The notes under the pieces were generated by a model. It was not told where the DNA came from and made no database searches. It saw only the letters and a program-made list of their open reading frames with translations. DNA of 52,545 bases from JBLMZW01 sp050259035 (GTDB taxonomy: Bacteria; Bacillota; Syntrophomonadia; Syntrophomonadales; DTU052): the NCBI GenBank assembly GCA_050259035.1, contig JBLMZW010000146.1, positions 1 to 52,545 on the forward strand. The letters run 5' to 3'. A program made the position numbers and the translations under genes. Of this stretch, positions 35,815 through 44,989 are shown one piece after another; positions within the stretch are counted from its first letter, which is position 1; every line of letters starts with the position of its first letter.

Positions 35815-38449
35815 GAAGTATGTATTTCTGTTCGAGGAAGGAAGAGGTGAGCAGAAATCACTCCTGGGAGGGAAAGGAGCAAACCTGGCCGAAATGACGA
35901 GAATCGGCCTGCCAGTGCCTCCAGGTTTTACAATAAGTACAGAGGCCTGCAACGAGTTTTATGAACTAGGAAAGCAACTTCCAGAGGGCCTTCTAGACCG
36001 GGCTTTTGAAGCCTTACAAGTCATAGAACAGAAAACCGGAAAAAAACTCGGCGACCGCATGAACCCACTTTTGGTTTCAGTTCGGTCAGGGGCAGCGATT
36101 TCGATGCCGGGTATGATGGATACCATCCTTAATTTGGGCCTAAATGACGAAACCGTAAACGGTGTTGCTGATTTAACTGGGGATCAGCGTTTCGCTATGG
36201 ATTGTTACCGGCGATTTATTCAGATGTTTAGCAATGTTGTTCTGGGAATTGAGCATCATGCCTTCGATAGTGTTATTGAACGTTATAAGAGAAAATTAGG
36301 ATTAATTTTTGACTACGAAATTCCGGCATCGTCTCTGCAAGAAATTCTTGAAGAATATAAAAATATTGTGATAAGAGAAGCAAACCGGGAATTTCCTCAA
36401 GATGTATACGAACAACTGGAGATGGCAATCCTGGCCGTATTCGACAGTTGGAATAACCCTCGCGCGATTGTATACAGGAAAGCGAACAAAATCCCAGATG
36501 AACTCGGCACTGCTGTAAACATTCAGTCCATGGCCTTCGGCAACATGGGTAACGATTCTGGAACCGGTGTGGCATTTACCCGCAATCCTTCCACCGGAGA
36601 TAAAGAACTCTACGGCGAGTTTCTGGTTAACGCTCAGGGTGAAGACGTCGTAGCAGGCATTCGTACGCCTACTCCAATATCCAAGTTAAAAGAGGAATTG
36701 CCAGAGGTATATCAGCAGTTTATTGATACCTGCCTGACCCTGGAGAATCATTACCGGGATTTACAGGATATAGAGTTTACCGTTGAGAAAGGTAAGCTAT
36801 ACATGCTACAAACCCGGAACGGTAAAAGAACTGCCCGGGCTGCCGTTAAGGTTGCGGTTGAAATGGTTGGGGAAGGGCTGATAAACAAAGAGGAAGCTCT
36901 TTTAAGGGTTGATCCCGACCAAATTAACCAGTTGCTGCACCGGCAAATTGATCCTAATGCCAAGCTTGATGTAGTGGCTCAGGGGTTGCCGGCATCTCCT
37001 GGCGCGGCTTCCGGGAAGGTTGTGTTTAACGCCGATGAGGCAGAAAAGATGGGGTCGGACGGTGAAAAGGTGGTTCTAGTACGGAGTGAGACCACCCCGG
37101 ATGACATTCACGGCATTATAAAAGCCCAGGGTGTTTTGACCTCCCGCGGAGGAATGACCAGTCACGCTGCCGTAGTGGCACGTGGGATGGGCAAACCATG
37201 TGTCTGCGGCTGCGAGACTATTAAGATAGACTACAACTCAGAGTTGTTCACTATAGGGGACATGACCGTCAAAAAAGGCGACATAATTTCCATTGATGGC
37301 TCAACCGGTAAGGTAATGCTGGGAGAAGTTCCGGTAATTGATCCTACCTTCAGCCATGAATTCGAGACCTTGTTAGAATGGGCCAATGAGACGAAGCGCC
37401 TGGCAGTCAGGGCTAACGCCGATACCCCGGAAGACGCCAGTAAGGCACGTGAATTTGGTGCCGAGGGCATCGGACTTTGCCGTACTGAACACATGTTTAT
37501 GGCCCTGGACCGCCTGCCGATTGTACAAGAAATGATTATGGCTGAGAATCTGGAAGATAGAGAGAAAGCCCTGGCTAAACTCCTCCCGGTGCAGCGAGGG
37601 GACTTTTACGGAATATTGAAAGCGATGGCACCTTATCCGGTTACAATACGCCTGCTGGATCCACCTTTACACGAGTTTTTACCGGACGATAAGGAACTTA
37701 TGCTTGAGATTGCTGAACTCAGGCATCAAACCGGGCATGAGAAGGAAATCCAGGAGAAAGAGCATTTATTAAAGAAGGTTTTAAGTCTCCACGAGTTCAA
37801 TCCTATGCTAGGACACCGGGGAACCAGATTGGGGATTACCTATCCTGAGATTTATCATATGCAGGCCCGGGCTATTTTTGAAGCTGCGGCAATGCTTAAA
37901 AAAGACGGCATTGAGATTCTGACCGAGGTAGAAATACCCTTGGTAATGGATATCAAAGAACTGGCCATGATGAAAAGTGTGGTATTAAAAGCCTACCAGG
38001 AAGTAAAGGATGAAACAGGCATAGATTTAGAATTTAAAGTTGGAACCATGATTGAGTTGCCACGAGCTTGTGTGGTAGCGGATGAGATAGCCAGTGAAGC
38101 GGAGTTCTTCTCTTTCGGGACCAACGACCTTACCCAAACTACGTTTGGATTCAGCCGGGATGACGCAGAAGGCAAGTTTATACCCGTATATTTAGAGAAG
38201 AAAGTAATAAAAGACAATCCCTTCGCGGTACTGGACCGCAAAGGTGTAGGTGGCTTGATGAGAATGGCGGTTGAAAAAGGCCGTTCAGTAAATCCTGAAC
38301 TGATGATTGGCATTTGTGGTGAACATGGGGGTGAACCCAGTTCGGTTGAATTCTGTCATATTCTCGGTTTGGAATATGTCAGCTGTTCTCCCTACAGAAT
38401 ACCGGTAGCCAGGCTTGCAGCAGCTCAAGGAGCTCTCAAAAACAAATAA
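35807..38449 (+). CDS. ppdK: Pyruvate, phosphate dikinase
   Basis: 880-residue enzyme that interconverts pyruvate, ATP and phosphate with PEP, AMP and pyrophosphate. The N-terminal nucleotide-binding domain shows GGKGANLAEM and MPGMMDTILNLG. The central phosphohistidine domain carries GGMTSHAAVVARGMGKPCV, with catalytic His453 and regulatory Thr451 by position. The C-terminal PEP/pyruvate TIM barrel shows GIGLCRTEHMF, MLGHRGTRLGI and FSFGTNDLTQTTFGFSRDD. GGAGGTTAAGCC precedes ATG 35807. In anaerobes it often serves glycolysis or gluconeogenesis with pyrophosphate. It ends at a strong shared terminator. Confidence 0.98.
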   Translation: MSKKYVFLFEEGRGEQKSLLGGKGANLAEMTRIGLPVPPGFTISTEACNEFYELGKQLPEGLLDRAFEALQVIEQKTGKKLGDRMNPLLVSVRSGAAISMPGMMDTILNLGLNDETVNGVADLTGDQRFAMDCYRRFIQMFSNVVLGIEHHAFDSVIERYKRKLGLIFDYEIPASSLQEILEEYKNIVIREANREFPQDVYEQLEMAILAVFDSWNNPRAIVYRKANKIPDELGTAVNIQSMAFGNMGNDSGTGVAFTRNPSTGDKELYGEFLVNAQGEDVVAGIRTPTPISKLKEELPEVYQQFIDTCLTLENHYRDLQDIEFTVEKGKLYMLQTRNGKRTARAAVKVAVEMVGEGLINKEEALLRVDPDQINQLLHRQIDPNAKLDVVAQGLPASPGAASGKVVFNADEAEKMGSDGEKVVLVRSETTPDDIHGIIKAQGVLTSRGGMTSHAAVVARGMGKPCVCGCETIKIDYNSELFTIGDMTVKKGDIISIDGSTGKVMLGEVPVIDPTFSHEFETLLEWANETKRLAVRANADTPEDASKAREFGAEGIGLCRTEHMFMALDRLPIVQEMIMAENLEDREKALAKLLPVQRGDFYGILKAMAPYPVTIRLLDPPLHEFLPDDKELMLEIAELRHQTGHEKEIQEKEHLLKKVLSLHEFNPMLGHRGTRLGITYPEIYHMQARAIFEAAAMLKKDGIEILTEVEIPLVMDIKELAMMKSVVLKAYQEVKDETGIDLEFKVGTMIELPRACVVADEIASEAEFFSFGTNDLTQTTFGFSRDDAEGKFIPVYLEKKVIKDNPFAVLDRKGVGGLMRMAVEKGRSVNPELMIGICGEHGGEPSSVEFCHILGLEYVSCSPYRIPVARLAAAQGALKNK

Positions 38450-38458
38450 AATTCTCAA

Positions 38459-38500
38459 AAAATAAATAACCCCCCGTTTCTACGGGGGGTTATTTATTTT
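38459..38500. terminator. Long bidirectional terminator between ppdK and the fapA-like gene
   Basis: An 18-bp perfect stem: the left arm AAAATAAATAACCCCCCG (38459-38476) is matched by its exact complement at 38483-38500, around a 6-base loop. The AT-rich base gives a U-rich tail in both directions. It overlaps the last bases of the minus-strand gene. Confidence 0.95.
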
Positions 38501-39894
38501 AAACCGTCATTGTGCTTTAATATTATTCTTTGCGCCTGTTCGTCGTAGTATATGGTAATGTTATTCAAAGGCTCTTGTATACTGACCGTATGCTGCTTGA
38601 TTATAAAGGAATGGCCAGTATTAACCAGGCCTTTAATCTCAATCATTCCCTCGCCTAAAAGCGACTTGAGAAGGGCAAGCAGATCTTGCTGTTCTTCCTT
38701 TAACTGATCAACAACACTATTCAAGACCATGTATTCTTTAATAGCACTGCGCAACTCAGCCGTGGACTTTTCATCCCTGAGCCCACTAAGCCGTTGGGAC
38801 TTAGAAGCCAGGGTAATTGATTGTTTATTCATATACTGCAAAGACCGGTTTATATCCCGAAGACGGTTATAACACAGACTGCGATCAATTCCCTGTACCC
38901 GAATATCAATACTATCATCATCAGAGTTTATGGTATTAATTTTTACTTTAGTTTTGGCTACTATCTGGTTATCTCCCAGGATTTTCCCATTTACCCCTTG
39001 AACAAAAACTGACAACCCTTTAATCGAGGAACGAATTATGTATTCATTAACGACGATGTCCTGTCCCGCCTCAACGATTGCTTCTTCTATGAACCGGGCA
39101 CCTATATTCCGGCGGGCCTTAATAAGCGTTTTCGTTTGGCCTCGCACGCCTCCTTTGACAATTACCGAACCCCGGCGTGAAATGACCCTGGCTCCATCAA
39201 TGCCTCCCCTGATTTCAATATCATCATCAGCTTCAACGGAAAATTTTTCATTGACGTTTCCCAATATAAGTACCTTCCCCGGAAAGTTAATATTTCCGAT
39301 GGATGAATCAACATCACTGGGAACAAGGAAAACTCTATCCACCAGAACTTTAGACCCTTTCCAGGACAACGCACCTTCATACTGGGCAATTGCATGATTA
39401 TTTACAATGCAAACGCCTTTACCGACCTGGAATTCTTTATTCTTACCAGGAACAGCCGAAATCAATTCTCCCAGAACATTGCGTCCGGGCTCCCCATCAC
39501 CAGCCGGACTTTTTGTTGCCAGTAATTGGCCTTCTTCAACTACAATTATTTGACCCAGGTCATAATGATTAATCTTTCCGTCTTTAGTTATAGTAGGTTT
39601 TATGGAAGGCTTTTGAAAAAGGTAAGTTATTTTAGCGTCGGAACCGGTTTTAGGCCATATTCCAGTAGCTATAAGTTCCGAACGCGTGGCACCTTGAAGC
39701 GAGGCAAGTTTTACAGGATCAATACCAAACACCACGCCACATTTTTTTAGTTCTGAATACAATTCATCTACTGTAACTGATTCCTGTGGCCGCAGGTTTA
39801 AGGTAATGTAAGCCTGCATCTTATCAGGTGTAATGCGGATGGATATTCTGGTTTCCGGTTTATGGTTGGATTTAAGGGCGCTATTACTTGACAA
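38494..39894 (-). CDS. FapA-like DUF342 protein (polymer/beta-helix family)
   Basis: 466 residues. An N-terminal globular region (about 15-90; ISIRITPDKMQAYITLNL, then VTVDELYSELKKCGVVFGI) and an IVVEEGQLLATKSPAGDGEPGRNVLGE-type segment lead into a right-handed beta-helix of short repeats (about 190-290; GKVLILGNV, DIEIRGGIDGARVISRRGSV, VKGGVRGQT). A C-terminal coiled coil (about 335-410) follows. This is the DUF342/FapA architecture, common in Firmicutes and delta-proteobacteria and linked in some species to flagellar or sporulation processes; the function is open here. It starts at TTG 39894 with AAGGGGTGGTGAT just upstream. Single gene, convergent with ppdK. Confidence 0.85.
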   Translation of the reverse strand: MSSNSALKSNHKPETRISIRITPDKMQAYITLNLRPQESVTVDELYSELKKCGVVFGIDPVKLASLQGATRSELIATGIWPKTGSDAKITYLFQKPSIKPTITKDGKINHYDLGQIIVVEEGQLLATKSPAGDGEPGRNVLGELISAVPGKNKEFQVGKGVCIVNNHAIAQYEGALSWKGSKVLVDRVFLVPSDVDSSIGNINFPGKVLILGNVNEKFSVEADDDIEIRGGIDGARVISRRGSVIVKGGVRGQTKTLIKARRNIGARFIEEAIVEAGQDIVVNEYIIRSSIKGLSVFVQGVNGKILGDNQIVAKTKVKINTINSDDDSIDIRVQGIDRSLCYNRLRDINRSLQYMNKQSITLASKSQRLSGLRDEKSTAELRSAIKEYMVLNSVVDQLKEEQQDLLALLKSLLGEGMIEIKGLVNTGHSFIIKQHTVSIQEPLNNITIYYDEQAQRIILKHNDGLK

Positions 39895-40011
39895 TAATCA
39901 CCACCCCTTCCAATAACGAAATGAACCCTATATTCATTTTACATCGAAAACAATTTCTGGTCTATTTGTGTAAGAAGTTGTGTTGCGAAAGAGGAAGATT
40001 TAAAAAATAGG

Positions 40012-40028
40012 CGTATATTAATTATACG
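40012..40028. promoter_or_regulatory. Inverted repeat just upstream of the flavoprotein gene
   Basis: CGTATA-TTAAT-TATACG, a perfect 6-5-6 palindrome two bases before the ribosome binding site of the next gene. It could be an operator or form a weak hairpin next to the Shine-Dalgarno. No strong promoter boxes are seen in this divergent gap of 148 bases. Confidence 0.4.
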
Positions 40029-40042
40029 ATGGAGGTGAAGTT

Positions 40043-40672
40043 ATGACCAACGAACAAAAAAATACACTTTTAATCGTTGGACTTAACGGCAGTCCCAAAA
40101 AAGATGGAAATACAGCAGTTCTTTTACACGAGACCCTGCAAGAGTGTTCAGTACAGGGCGCTCGAACCGAAATAATAAACTGCCGGGAAGCTTTACAGGG
40201 GCAAAAAAATCCTTTTTGTGTTAACTGTGAATCTCCGTGTCAGGCCAAGTGTGCAGTGGGAAAACCGCTGGAAAAGGTTTTTGCTACTTTAAGCAAAGCA
40301 GACGGCCTGGTCATTGGAAGTCCGGTATATTTTGGCACTGTATCCGGTCAACTTAAAGCATTTTGGGATAAAACCCGTTCATTAAGAAGTAATCACTCGT
40401 TGCTTAATGTGGTTGGCGGTGCAGTATCAGTTGGTTCCAGTCAGTATGGGGGCGAAGAGACAACTGTTAAAACCATTCATTCCATGATGTTGGTACATGG
40501 CATGATCGTGGTAGGAGATGGATATATAGATGATGACTGTGGTCATTTCGGTGCCCTGGCCACTAAACCTGCGGCAGAGGACAGCAAGGCTCTGGAACGA
40601 GCCAGGGTTTTAGGACGACGAATAGTACAGGTTGCAAGATCAACCATGGATATAAGAGCAGGACGTAAATGA
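40043..40672 (+). CDS. NAD(P)H-dependent FMN reductase / iron-sulfur flavoprotein-like protein
   Basis: 209-residue flavodoxin-fold protein. The FMN phosphate loop is VGLNGSPKKDGNTA, and the second flavin segment is GLVIGSPVYFGTVSGQLKAF. Between them lies a four-cysteine patch, Cys59, Cys62, Cys66 and Cys70 (CX2CX3CX3C), similar in position to the cluster of iron-sulfur flavoproteins but with different spacing. It may bind a 4Fe-4S cluster and carry out redox chemistry or oxidative-stress defence; the exact reaction is unknown. ATG 40043 follows GGAGGTGA. It overlaps dgt by 4 bases, which is an unusual partner for it. Confidence 0.85.
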   Translation: MTNEQKNTLLIVGLNGSPKKDGNTAVLLHETLQECSVQGARTEIINCREALQGQKNPFCVNCESPCQAKCAVGKPLEKVFATLSKADGLVIGSPVYFGTVSGQLKAFWDKTRSLRSNHSLLNVVGGAVSVGSSQYGGEETTVKTIHSMMLVHGMIVVGDGYIDDDCGHFGALATKPAAEDSKALERARVLGRRIVQVARSTMDIRAGRK

Positions 40673-41670
40673 ACATCAGACAACAATATGAAGAAAACGA
40701 GTTTAGATATCTCTCGCCTTATGCGGTAAAGAGCAGGGACAATCGGGGCCGAATACTACCCATAGAGGCCTGTTCCATACGGACTGACTTTCAGCGGGAT
40801 CGAGACCGGATTATTCATTCCAAAGCCTTTAGACGTCTTAAGCATAAGACCCAGGTTTTTATCGCTCCTGAGGGTGACCATTATCGCACCCGGCTAACCC
40901 ACACTCTGGAAGTCTCTCAGATTGCCCGAACTATAGCCCGGGCCCTGCGACTTAATGAAGATTTAACTGAAGCAATAGCCTTAGGACATGACCTGGGACA
41001 TACCCCCTTTGGGCATGCCGGAGAAAAGGCTTTAGATGAAGTTTACCCGGGGGGGTTTAAACACAATGAGCAAAGTCTTCGGGTAGTAGACATACTCGAA
41101 GGCAATAAAGGGCTAAATCTTACCTGGGAAGTCAGGGATGGGATAGTCTGTCATACGGGAGATGCGGAACCATCTACGCTTGAGGGCATGGTAGTAAGAT
41201 TGTCTGACCGGGTTGCCTATATTAACCATGATATCGATGACGCCCTTAGAGCAGCCATTATTAGGCTCGATCAGTTGCCGGCTGATTGCCTGGACGTTCT
41301 GGGAAAGGGCTACAGCCAGAGAATTAACGCCATGGTTGTAGATATTATAAATAGTAGCATGGACGCTCCTGTTATCAGCATGAGCCCTGAGGTTAGCCGG
41401 GTAATGAATAAATTGCGCGATTACCTATTTGAACAAGTATACCTGGGGCCGCTGGCCTTACAAGAGGAAAACAAGGTGAAATACATTGTTAAAAAAATCT
41501 ACCAGCTTTTGCTGGAAAAACCGGAGCTTCTACCTGATGAAAGCCAAATCATTGTAGAGACTCAGGGTTTAGAAAGGGCATGTCTCGACTTTGTCGCCGG
41601 GATGACTGACCAGTATGCCATAAGATTCTTTAGTGAGCATTTTGTACCGCTTCCCTGGGCGGAACTGTAA
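40669..41670 (+). CDS. dgt: Deoxyguanosinetriphosphate triphosphohydrolase-like protein (dNTPase)
   Basis: 333-residue HD-domain dNTP triphosphohydrolase of the short bacterial type: SIRTDFQRDRDRIIHSKAFRR in outline, HRTRLTHTLEV-like YRTRLTHTLEVSQIARTIAR, and the metal motif ALGHDLGHTPFGHAGE. It degrades dNTPs to nucleoside and triphosphate. In many Clostridia it lies directly before dnaG and sigA, as here. It starts in a 4-base overlap with the flavoprotein gene. Confidence 0.93.
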   Translation: MNIRQQYEENEFRYLSPYAVKSRDNRGRILPIEACSIRTDFQRDRDRIIHSKAFRRLKHKTQVFIAPEGDHYRTRLTHTLEVSQIARTIARALRLNEDLTEAIALGHDLGHTPFGHAGEKALDEVYPGGFKHNEQSLRVVDILEGNKGLNLTWEVRDGIVCHTGDAEPSTLEGMVVRLSDRVAYINHDIDDALRAAIIRLDQLPADCLDVLGKGYSQRINAMVVDIINSSMDAPVISMSPEVSRVMNKLRDYLFEQVYLGPLALQEENKVKYIVKKIYQLLLEKPELLPDESQIIVETQGLERACLDFVAGMTDQYAIRFFSEHFVPLPWAEL

Positions 41671-41747
41671 TCACAGACATCTTTAGGTGACAAAATAGAC
41701 TAATTAAACGTTTAAGTCGGGGTATCCTAACGGGAGGGTTCTTAGCA

Positions 41748-43562
41748 ATGGCGGACGGCCGCTACGAAGATATTGTGCGAGAAATCGAATCCAAACTGGA
41801 TATTGTAGACATAGTCAGTGAGAGCTGTGAACTAACCCGTAAGGGTAATCGCTATTGGGGGCTTTGTCCATTTCATTCGGAAAAAACCCCTTCGTTTTCC
41901 GTATCCCGCGAACAGCAGCTTTATTACTGTTTCGGATGTCATAACGGGGGAAATATTTTTAGTTTTGTCATGAAACAAAGGAATCTTGAATTTCGGGAGA
42001 CGGTGGAGTTCCTGGCTGAAAAGGCCGGGGTGGATACTACCCGTTATGTTTCAACCAAAACGGCGGCTAAACAAAGTAAAGAAAGACTAATACTAGAGGT
42101 GAATCAAAAAGCCGCCAGATTTTATCACCAGACTCTTTTAGGGGAAAGAGGAAAGTACGCTCTGGAGTATTTGCATGGTCGGGGGATCAATGCCCAGTCT
42201 GTTGAATCTTTTTGTCTTGGTTTTGCTCCTGATGATTGGCGCCCTTTGCAGGATTATTTGCTTTCTCAAGGAGTCGACTCAACATTATTAACCCAATCTG
42301 GACTGGTTAAACGAAGTCAGCGCGAGGATTTATATATTGATTTTTTCAGAAATCGGATAATATACCCAATCTATAATCAATCTGGAAAGATTATTGGATT
42401 TGGTGGCAGAATCCTGGAAGGGCAGGGGCCTAAATACCTGAATTCAGCTGAAAACCAGGTTTTTTCCAAACGTTATAACCTTTTTGGATTATACCAGGGC
42501 CGTGACGACATTAGGGATTCTAATGAAATTATTTTAGTTGAAGGATATATGGACTGCCTCCAATTACATCAATATGGGGTCAGGAATGCGGTCGCATCCC
42601 TGGGTACGGCTCTAACCCGTGAACAAGTAAAAATTATTAAAAGATGGGCTCAGCAGATAACAATTATCTACGACGGAGATGAGGCGGGACAACGAGAAAC
42701 CTTAAGAGCTATTGAAGTAATTGAACAAGAAGGCATGAATCCCTTGATAGTTACGTTACCTGCCGGGGCTGATCCAGATGAATTTATACGAAAACATGGA
42801 AAAGAGGAATTTTTGAAATTCATACAGAATAATAGATGTACTGCAATTGAGTATAAATTGGAAAGAATGGTGAAAACGGAAGTAGAAGCAACTTTGGAGA
42901 GCAATATTAAAATTCTTTGGAGTTTATTCCCCGAGGTTGAACGCACTGAAAGTATGATTACCAGGGATAGGCAGTTGCAGTTACTGGCCAGGAAACTTGG
43001 ACTGACTGAGCGGGAAGTCAAACAAGAATACAGAGGATGGACCCAAAGACAAGGACTATCTGCCAGTATTAGGAATAGAAACTTAGGAAATAGAAATAAT
43101 AGAAAACAGCAGGAAAAGGTAGAAAACCCGCATTTTCAAGAAAAAATCCTGGGTAAACTCATAAATGACCCGCAATTGTTTGATAGAGTCGAAAAAGAAA
43201 CTGGTTTAGAAATATTTACGTCTGCTGATTCAAGAAGACTGGCTGAAATTTTTGCCACTACTAAAGCAAAAAGTGAGCCACACCAGTTATCGAGCCAGTT
43301 CCGGGAGGCTATTACAGGTGATCAAGAACTGGAATCCCTTTGGGCCAGAATTAATTTTATGGACGAGGAGGGCCCTATTACAGCCCGGGAACTGGAAGAC
43401 TTTATAAGAATGAGACTGGCGATGCAGGAGCGAGAAAGCTGGAGAAAAATGGCTGAGACAATCGAGAATCTAGAATCAGGCGGAAACTTTTACTCGGCTC
43501 TCCATTGTATAGTTAGTCTTGCCAGTATGGTTCGTCGGGGCCAGGAAGGAGGGAGCAAATGA
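41748..43562 (+). CDS. dnaG: DNA primase
   Basis: 604-residue primase. The N-terminal CHC2 zinc finger has CPFHSEKTPSF and YYCFGCHNGGN; the TOPRIM catalytic core has ILVEGYMDCLQLHQYG and IIYDGDEAGQRE, with FGGRIL before them. A C-terminal DnaB-binding helical domain follows. It synthesises RNA primers at replication forks. ATG 41748 is preceded by ACGGGAGGG. It overlaps sigA by 4 bases (ATGA), the conserved dnaG-sigA macromolecular-synthesis pair. Confidence 0.97.
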   Translation: MADGRYEDIVREIESKLDIVDIVSESCELTRKGNRYWGLCPFHSEKTPSFSVSREQQLYYCFGCHNGGNIFSFVMKQRNLEFRETVEFLAEKAGVDTTRYVSTKTAAKQSKERLILEVNQKAARFYHQTLLGERGKYALEYLHGRGINAQSVESFCLGFAPDDWRPLQDYLLSQGVDSTLLTQSGLVKRSQREDLYIDFFRNRIIYPIYNQSGKIIGFGGRILEGQGPKYLNSAENQVFSKRYNLFGLYQGRDDIRDSNEIILVEGYMDCLQLHQYGVRNAVASLGTALTREQVKIIKRWAQQITIIYDGDEAGQRETLRAIEVIEQEGMNPLIVTLPAGADPDEFIRKHGKEEFLKFIQNNRCTAIEYKLERMVKTEVEATLESNIKILWSLFPEVERTESMITRDRQLQLLARKLGLTEREVKQEYRGWTQRQGLSASIRNRNLGNRNNRKQQEKVENPHFQEKILGKLINDPQLFDRVEKETGLEIFTSADSRRLAEIFATTKAKSEPHQLSSQFREAITGDQELESLWARINFMDEEGPITARELEDFIRMRLAMQERESWRKMAETIENLESGGNFYSALHCIVSLASMVRRGQEGGSK

Positions 43563-44641
43563 AAACCGACAGGAGATTAGATGAGGCGATAATTATCCTG
43601 GCCGAAAAAGGCAAAAAGAAATCGGGACTTACCTATGAAGAAGTTATGGATGAATTGCAGCATTTTAGTCTGGGACCGGAAAAAATAGAAGAGATTTATG
43701 ATAATCTCCAGGCTATGGGTGTACAGGTTGGTCCTGAGACTTTTGAGGATTTTGAAATTGAAGAATCTGCTGATGGAGAAGCCGGAGAAATAGAACTGGT
43801 TCCAGAAGGTATTGAAATTGACGACCCGGTTCGGATGTATCTTAAGGAAATCGGGCGTGTTCCGTTGCTTAGCGCTGATGAGGAGATTCAACTGGCCGAA
43901 CGTATTGAAGAAGGGGACGAAGAAGCCAAACGAAAGCTGGTTGAAGCGAACTTGCGTCTGGTAGTTAGTATCGCCAAACGATATGTGGGACGTGGAATGC
44001 TGTTTCTGGACCTGATTCAGGAAGGCAACCTCGGACTTATGAAAGCGGTCGAGAAGTTCGATTACCAGAAAGGATTTAAATTCAGCACCTACGCTACCTG
44101 GTGGATCCGTCAGGCGATAACCAGAGCAATCGCCGACCAGGCACGAACTATTCGAATACCCGTTCATATGGTGGAAACGATCAATAAACTGTCACGGGTA
44201 CAAAGAAACCTGTTGCAGAGACTGGGTCGGGAACCAAGTCCCGCAGAGGTAGCCGAAGAAATGGATATTTCTGTTGAGCGGGTAATGGAGATAATGAAGG
44301 TAGCTCAGGAACCGGTAAGCCTGGAAACCCCTATCGGTGAAGAAGACGATAGTCATCTGGGGGATTTTATCACCGATGAGGACGCAGAATCTCCGGAGGA
44401 GTCCGCATCCTTTGTGCTTCTTCGGGAGCATCTGGACGGGATTTTACAGACGCTTACTGATCGGGAAGAAAAGGTTTTACGCTTGCGGTTTGGACTCGAT
44501 GACGGCAAACCGAGAACCCTTGAAGAAGTAGGACAGGAGTTTGGTGTTACTCGAGAAAGAATCAGGCAGATTGAAGCCAAAGCCCTTAGAAAACTAAGGC
44601 ATCCGTCACGTAGCCGCCGTCTAAAAGACTACATTGAGTAA
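43559..44641 (+). CDS. sigA: RNA polymerase primary sigma factor SigA (RpoD)
   Basis: 360-residue primary sigma factor. Region 1.1 occupies about residues 1-70, followed by region 1.2 (DDPVRMYLKEIGRVPLLSAD), region 2 (RLVVSIAKRYVGRGMLFLDLIQEGN in outline, then FSTYATWWIRQAITRAIADQ), region 3 (RIPVHMVETINKL) and region 4 (GEEDDSHLGDFI before it, then GVTRERIRQIEAKALRKLR). The strong TTGACT/TATAAT promoters in this window match its expected specificity. It is translationally coupled to dnaG and followed by a terminator. Confidence 0.98.
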   Translation: MKTDRRLDEAIIILAEKGKKKSGLTYEEVMDELQHFSLGPEKIEEIYDNLQAMGVQVGPETFEDFEIEESADGEAGEIELVPEGIEIDDPVRMYLKEIGRVPLLSADEEIQLAERIEEGDEEAKRKLVEANLRLVVSIAKRYVGRGMLFLDLIQEGNLGLMKAVEKFDYQKGFKFSTYATWWIRQAITRAIADQARTIRIPVHMVETINKLSRVQRNLLQRLGREPSPAEVAEEMDISVERVMEIMKVAQEPVSLETPIGEEDDSHLGDFITDEDAESPEESASFVLLREHLDGILQTLTDREEKVLRLRFGLDDGKPRTLEEVGQEFGVTRERIRQIEAKALRKLRHPSRSRRLKDYIE

Positions 44642-44660
44642 ACTCAAAGTAGTAACCAAA

Positions 44661-44689
44661 AAGCGGCAGAAAACCGCTTATTTTTTTGT
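44661..44689 (+). terminator. Terminator after dnaG-sigA
   Basis: AAGCGG pairs with CCGCTT around a 7-base loop, followed by ATTTTTTT. Confidence 0.88.
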
Positions 44690-44700
44690 TATCCATTACG

Positions 44701-44729
44701 TTGACTTTGCCTTTATTTCGTCATATAAT
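44701..44729 (+). promoter_or_regulatory. Strong promoter of the tRNA operon
   Basis: TTGACT (44701-44706), 17 bases, TATAAT (44724-44729). The expected start is about 10 bases before the first tRNA. This fits a stable-RNA promoter. Confidence 0.88.
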
Positions 44730-44745
44730 TATATCTGCTGAGCGC

Positions 44746-44820
44746 TCCTCGATAGCTCAACGGTAGAGCAACCGGCTGTTAACCGGTAGGTTGTAGGTTC
44801 GAATCCTACTCGGGGAGCCA
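44746..44820 (+). tRNA. tRNA-Asn (anticodon GTT)
   Basis: Full cloverleaf: acceptor TCCTCGA pairs with TCGGGGA (one G-U pair), D arm GCTC..GAGC, anticodon loop CTGTTAA on an ACCGG/CCGGT stem, T arm with GGTTCGAATCC, discriminator G and encoded CCA. ANN-decoding, so a likely substrate of the MtaB encoded upstream only if it reads A-starting codons with t6A37 (Asn AAC/AAU does). Confidence 0.96.
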
Positions 44821-44827
44821 TTAATTT

Positions 44828-44903
44828 GGGCCTATAGCTCAGCTGGTAGAGCTACCGGCTCATAACCGGTTGGTCCCAGGTTCGAGTCCTGGTAGGCCCA
44901 CCA
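44828..44903 (+). tRNA. tRNA with CAT anticodon (elongator Met, or Ile2 after lysidine modification)
   Basis: Acceptor GGGCCTA pairs with TAGGCCC, discriminator A, encoded CCA. The anticodon loop CTCATAA sits on ACCGG/CCGGT. The anticodon stem lacks the three G-C pairs typical of initiator tRNA, and the first acceptor pair is matched, so it is not initiator Met. Choosing between elongator Met and Ile2 needs identity-element analysis. Confidence 0.93.
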
Positions 44904-44910
44904 TCATCGT

Positions 44911-44985
44911 GGCCCCATGGTCAAGCGGTCAAGACACCGCCCTTTCACGGCGGTAACGGGGGTTCGAGTCCCCCTGGGGTCACCA
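44911..44985 (+). tRNA. tRNA-Glu (anticodon TTC)
   Basis: Acceptor GGCCCCA pairs with TGGGGTC (one G-U pair), discriminator A, encoded CCA. The anticodon loop is CTTTCAC on CCGCC/GGCGG, and the overall sequence is close to the Bacillus tRNA-Glu pattern. Confidence 0.96.
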
Positions 44986-44989
44986 TCTA

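Noticed and set aside
43577..44167. A 196-codon open frame on the minus strand opposite sigA
   Set aside because: Antisense shadow of a highly conserved gene; composition rich in Phe and Asn typical of reversed Lys/Glu codons, with no motif.
44828..44903. Initiator tRNA-Met
   Set aside because: The first acceptor pair is matched and the anticodon stem lacks the three consecutive G-C pairs of initiators.
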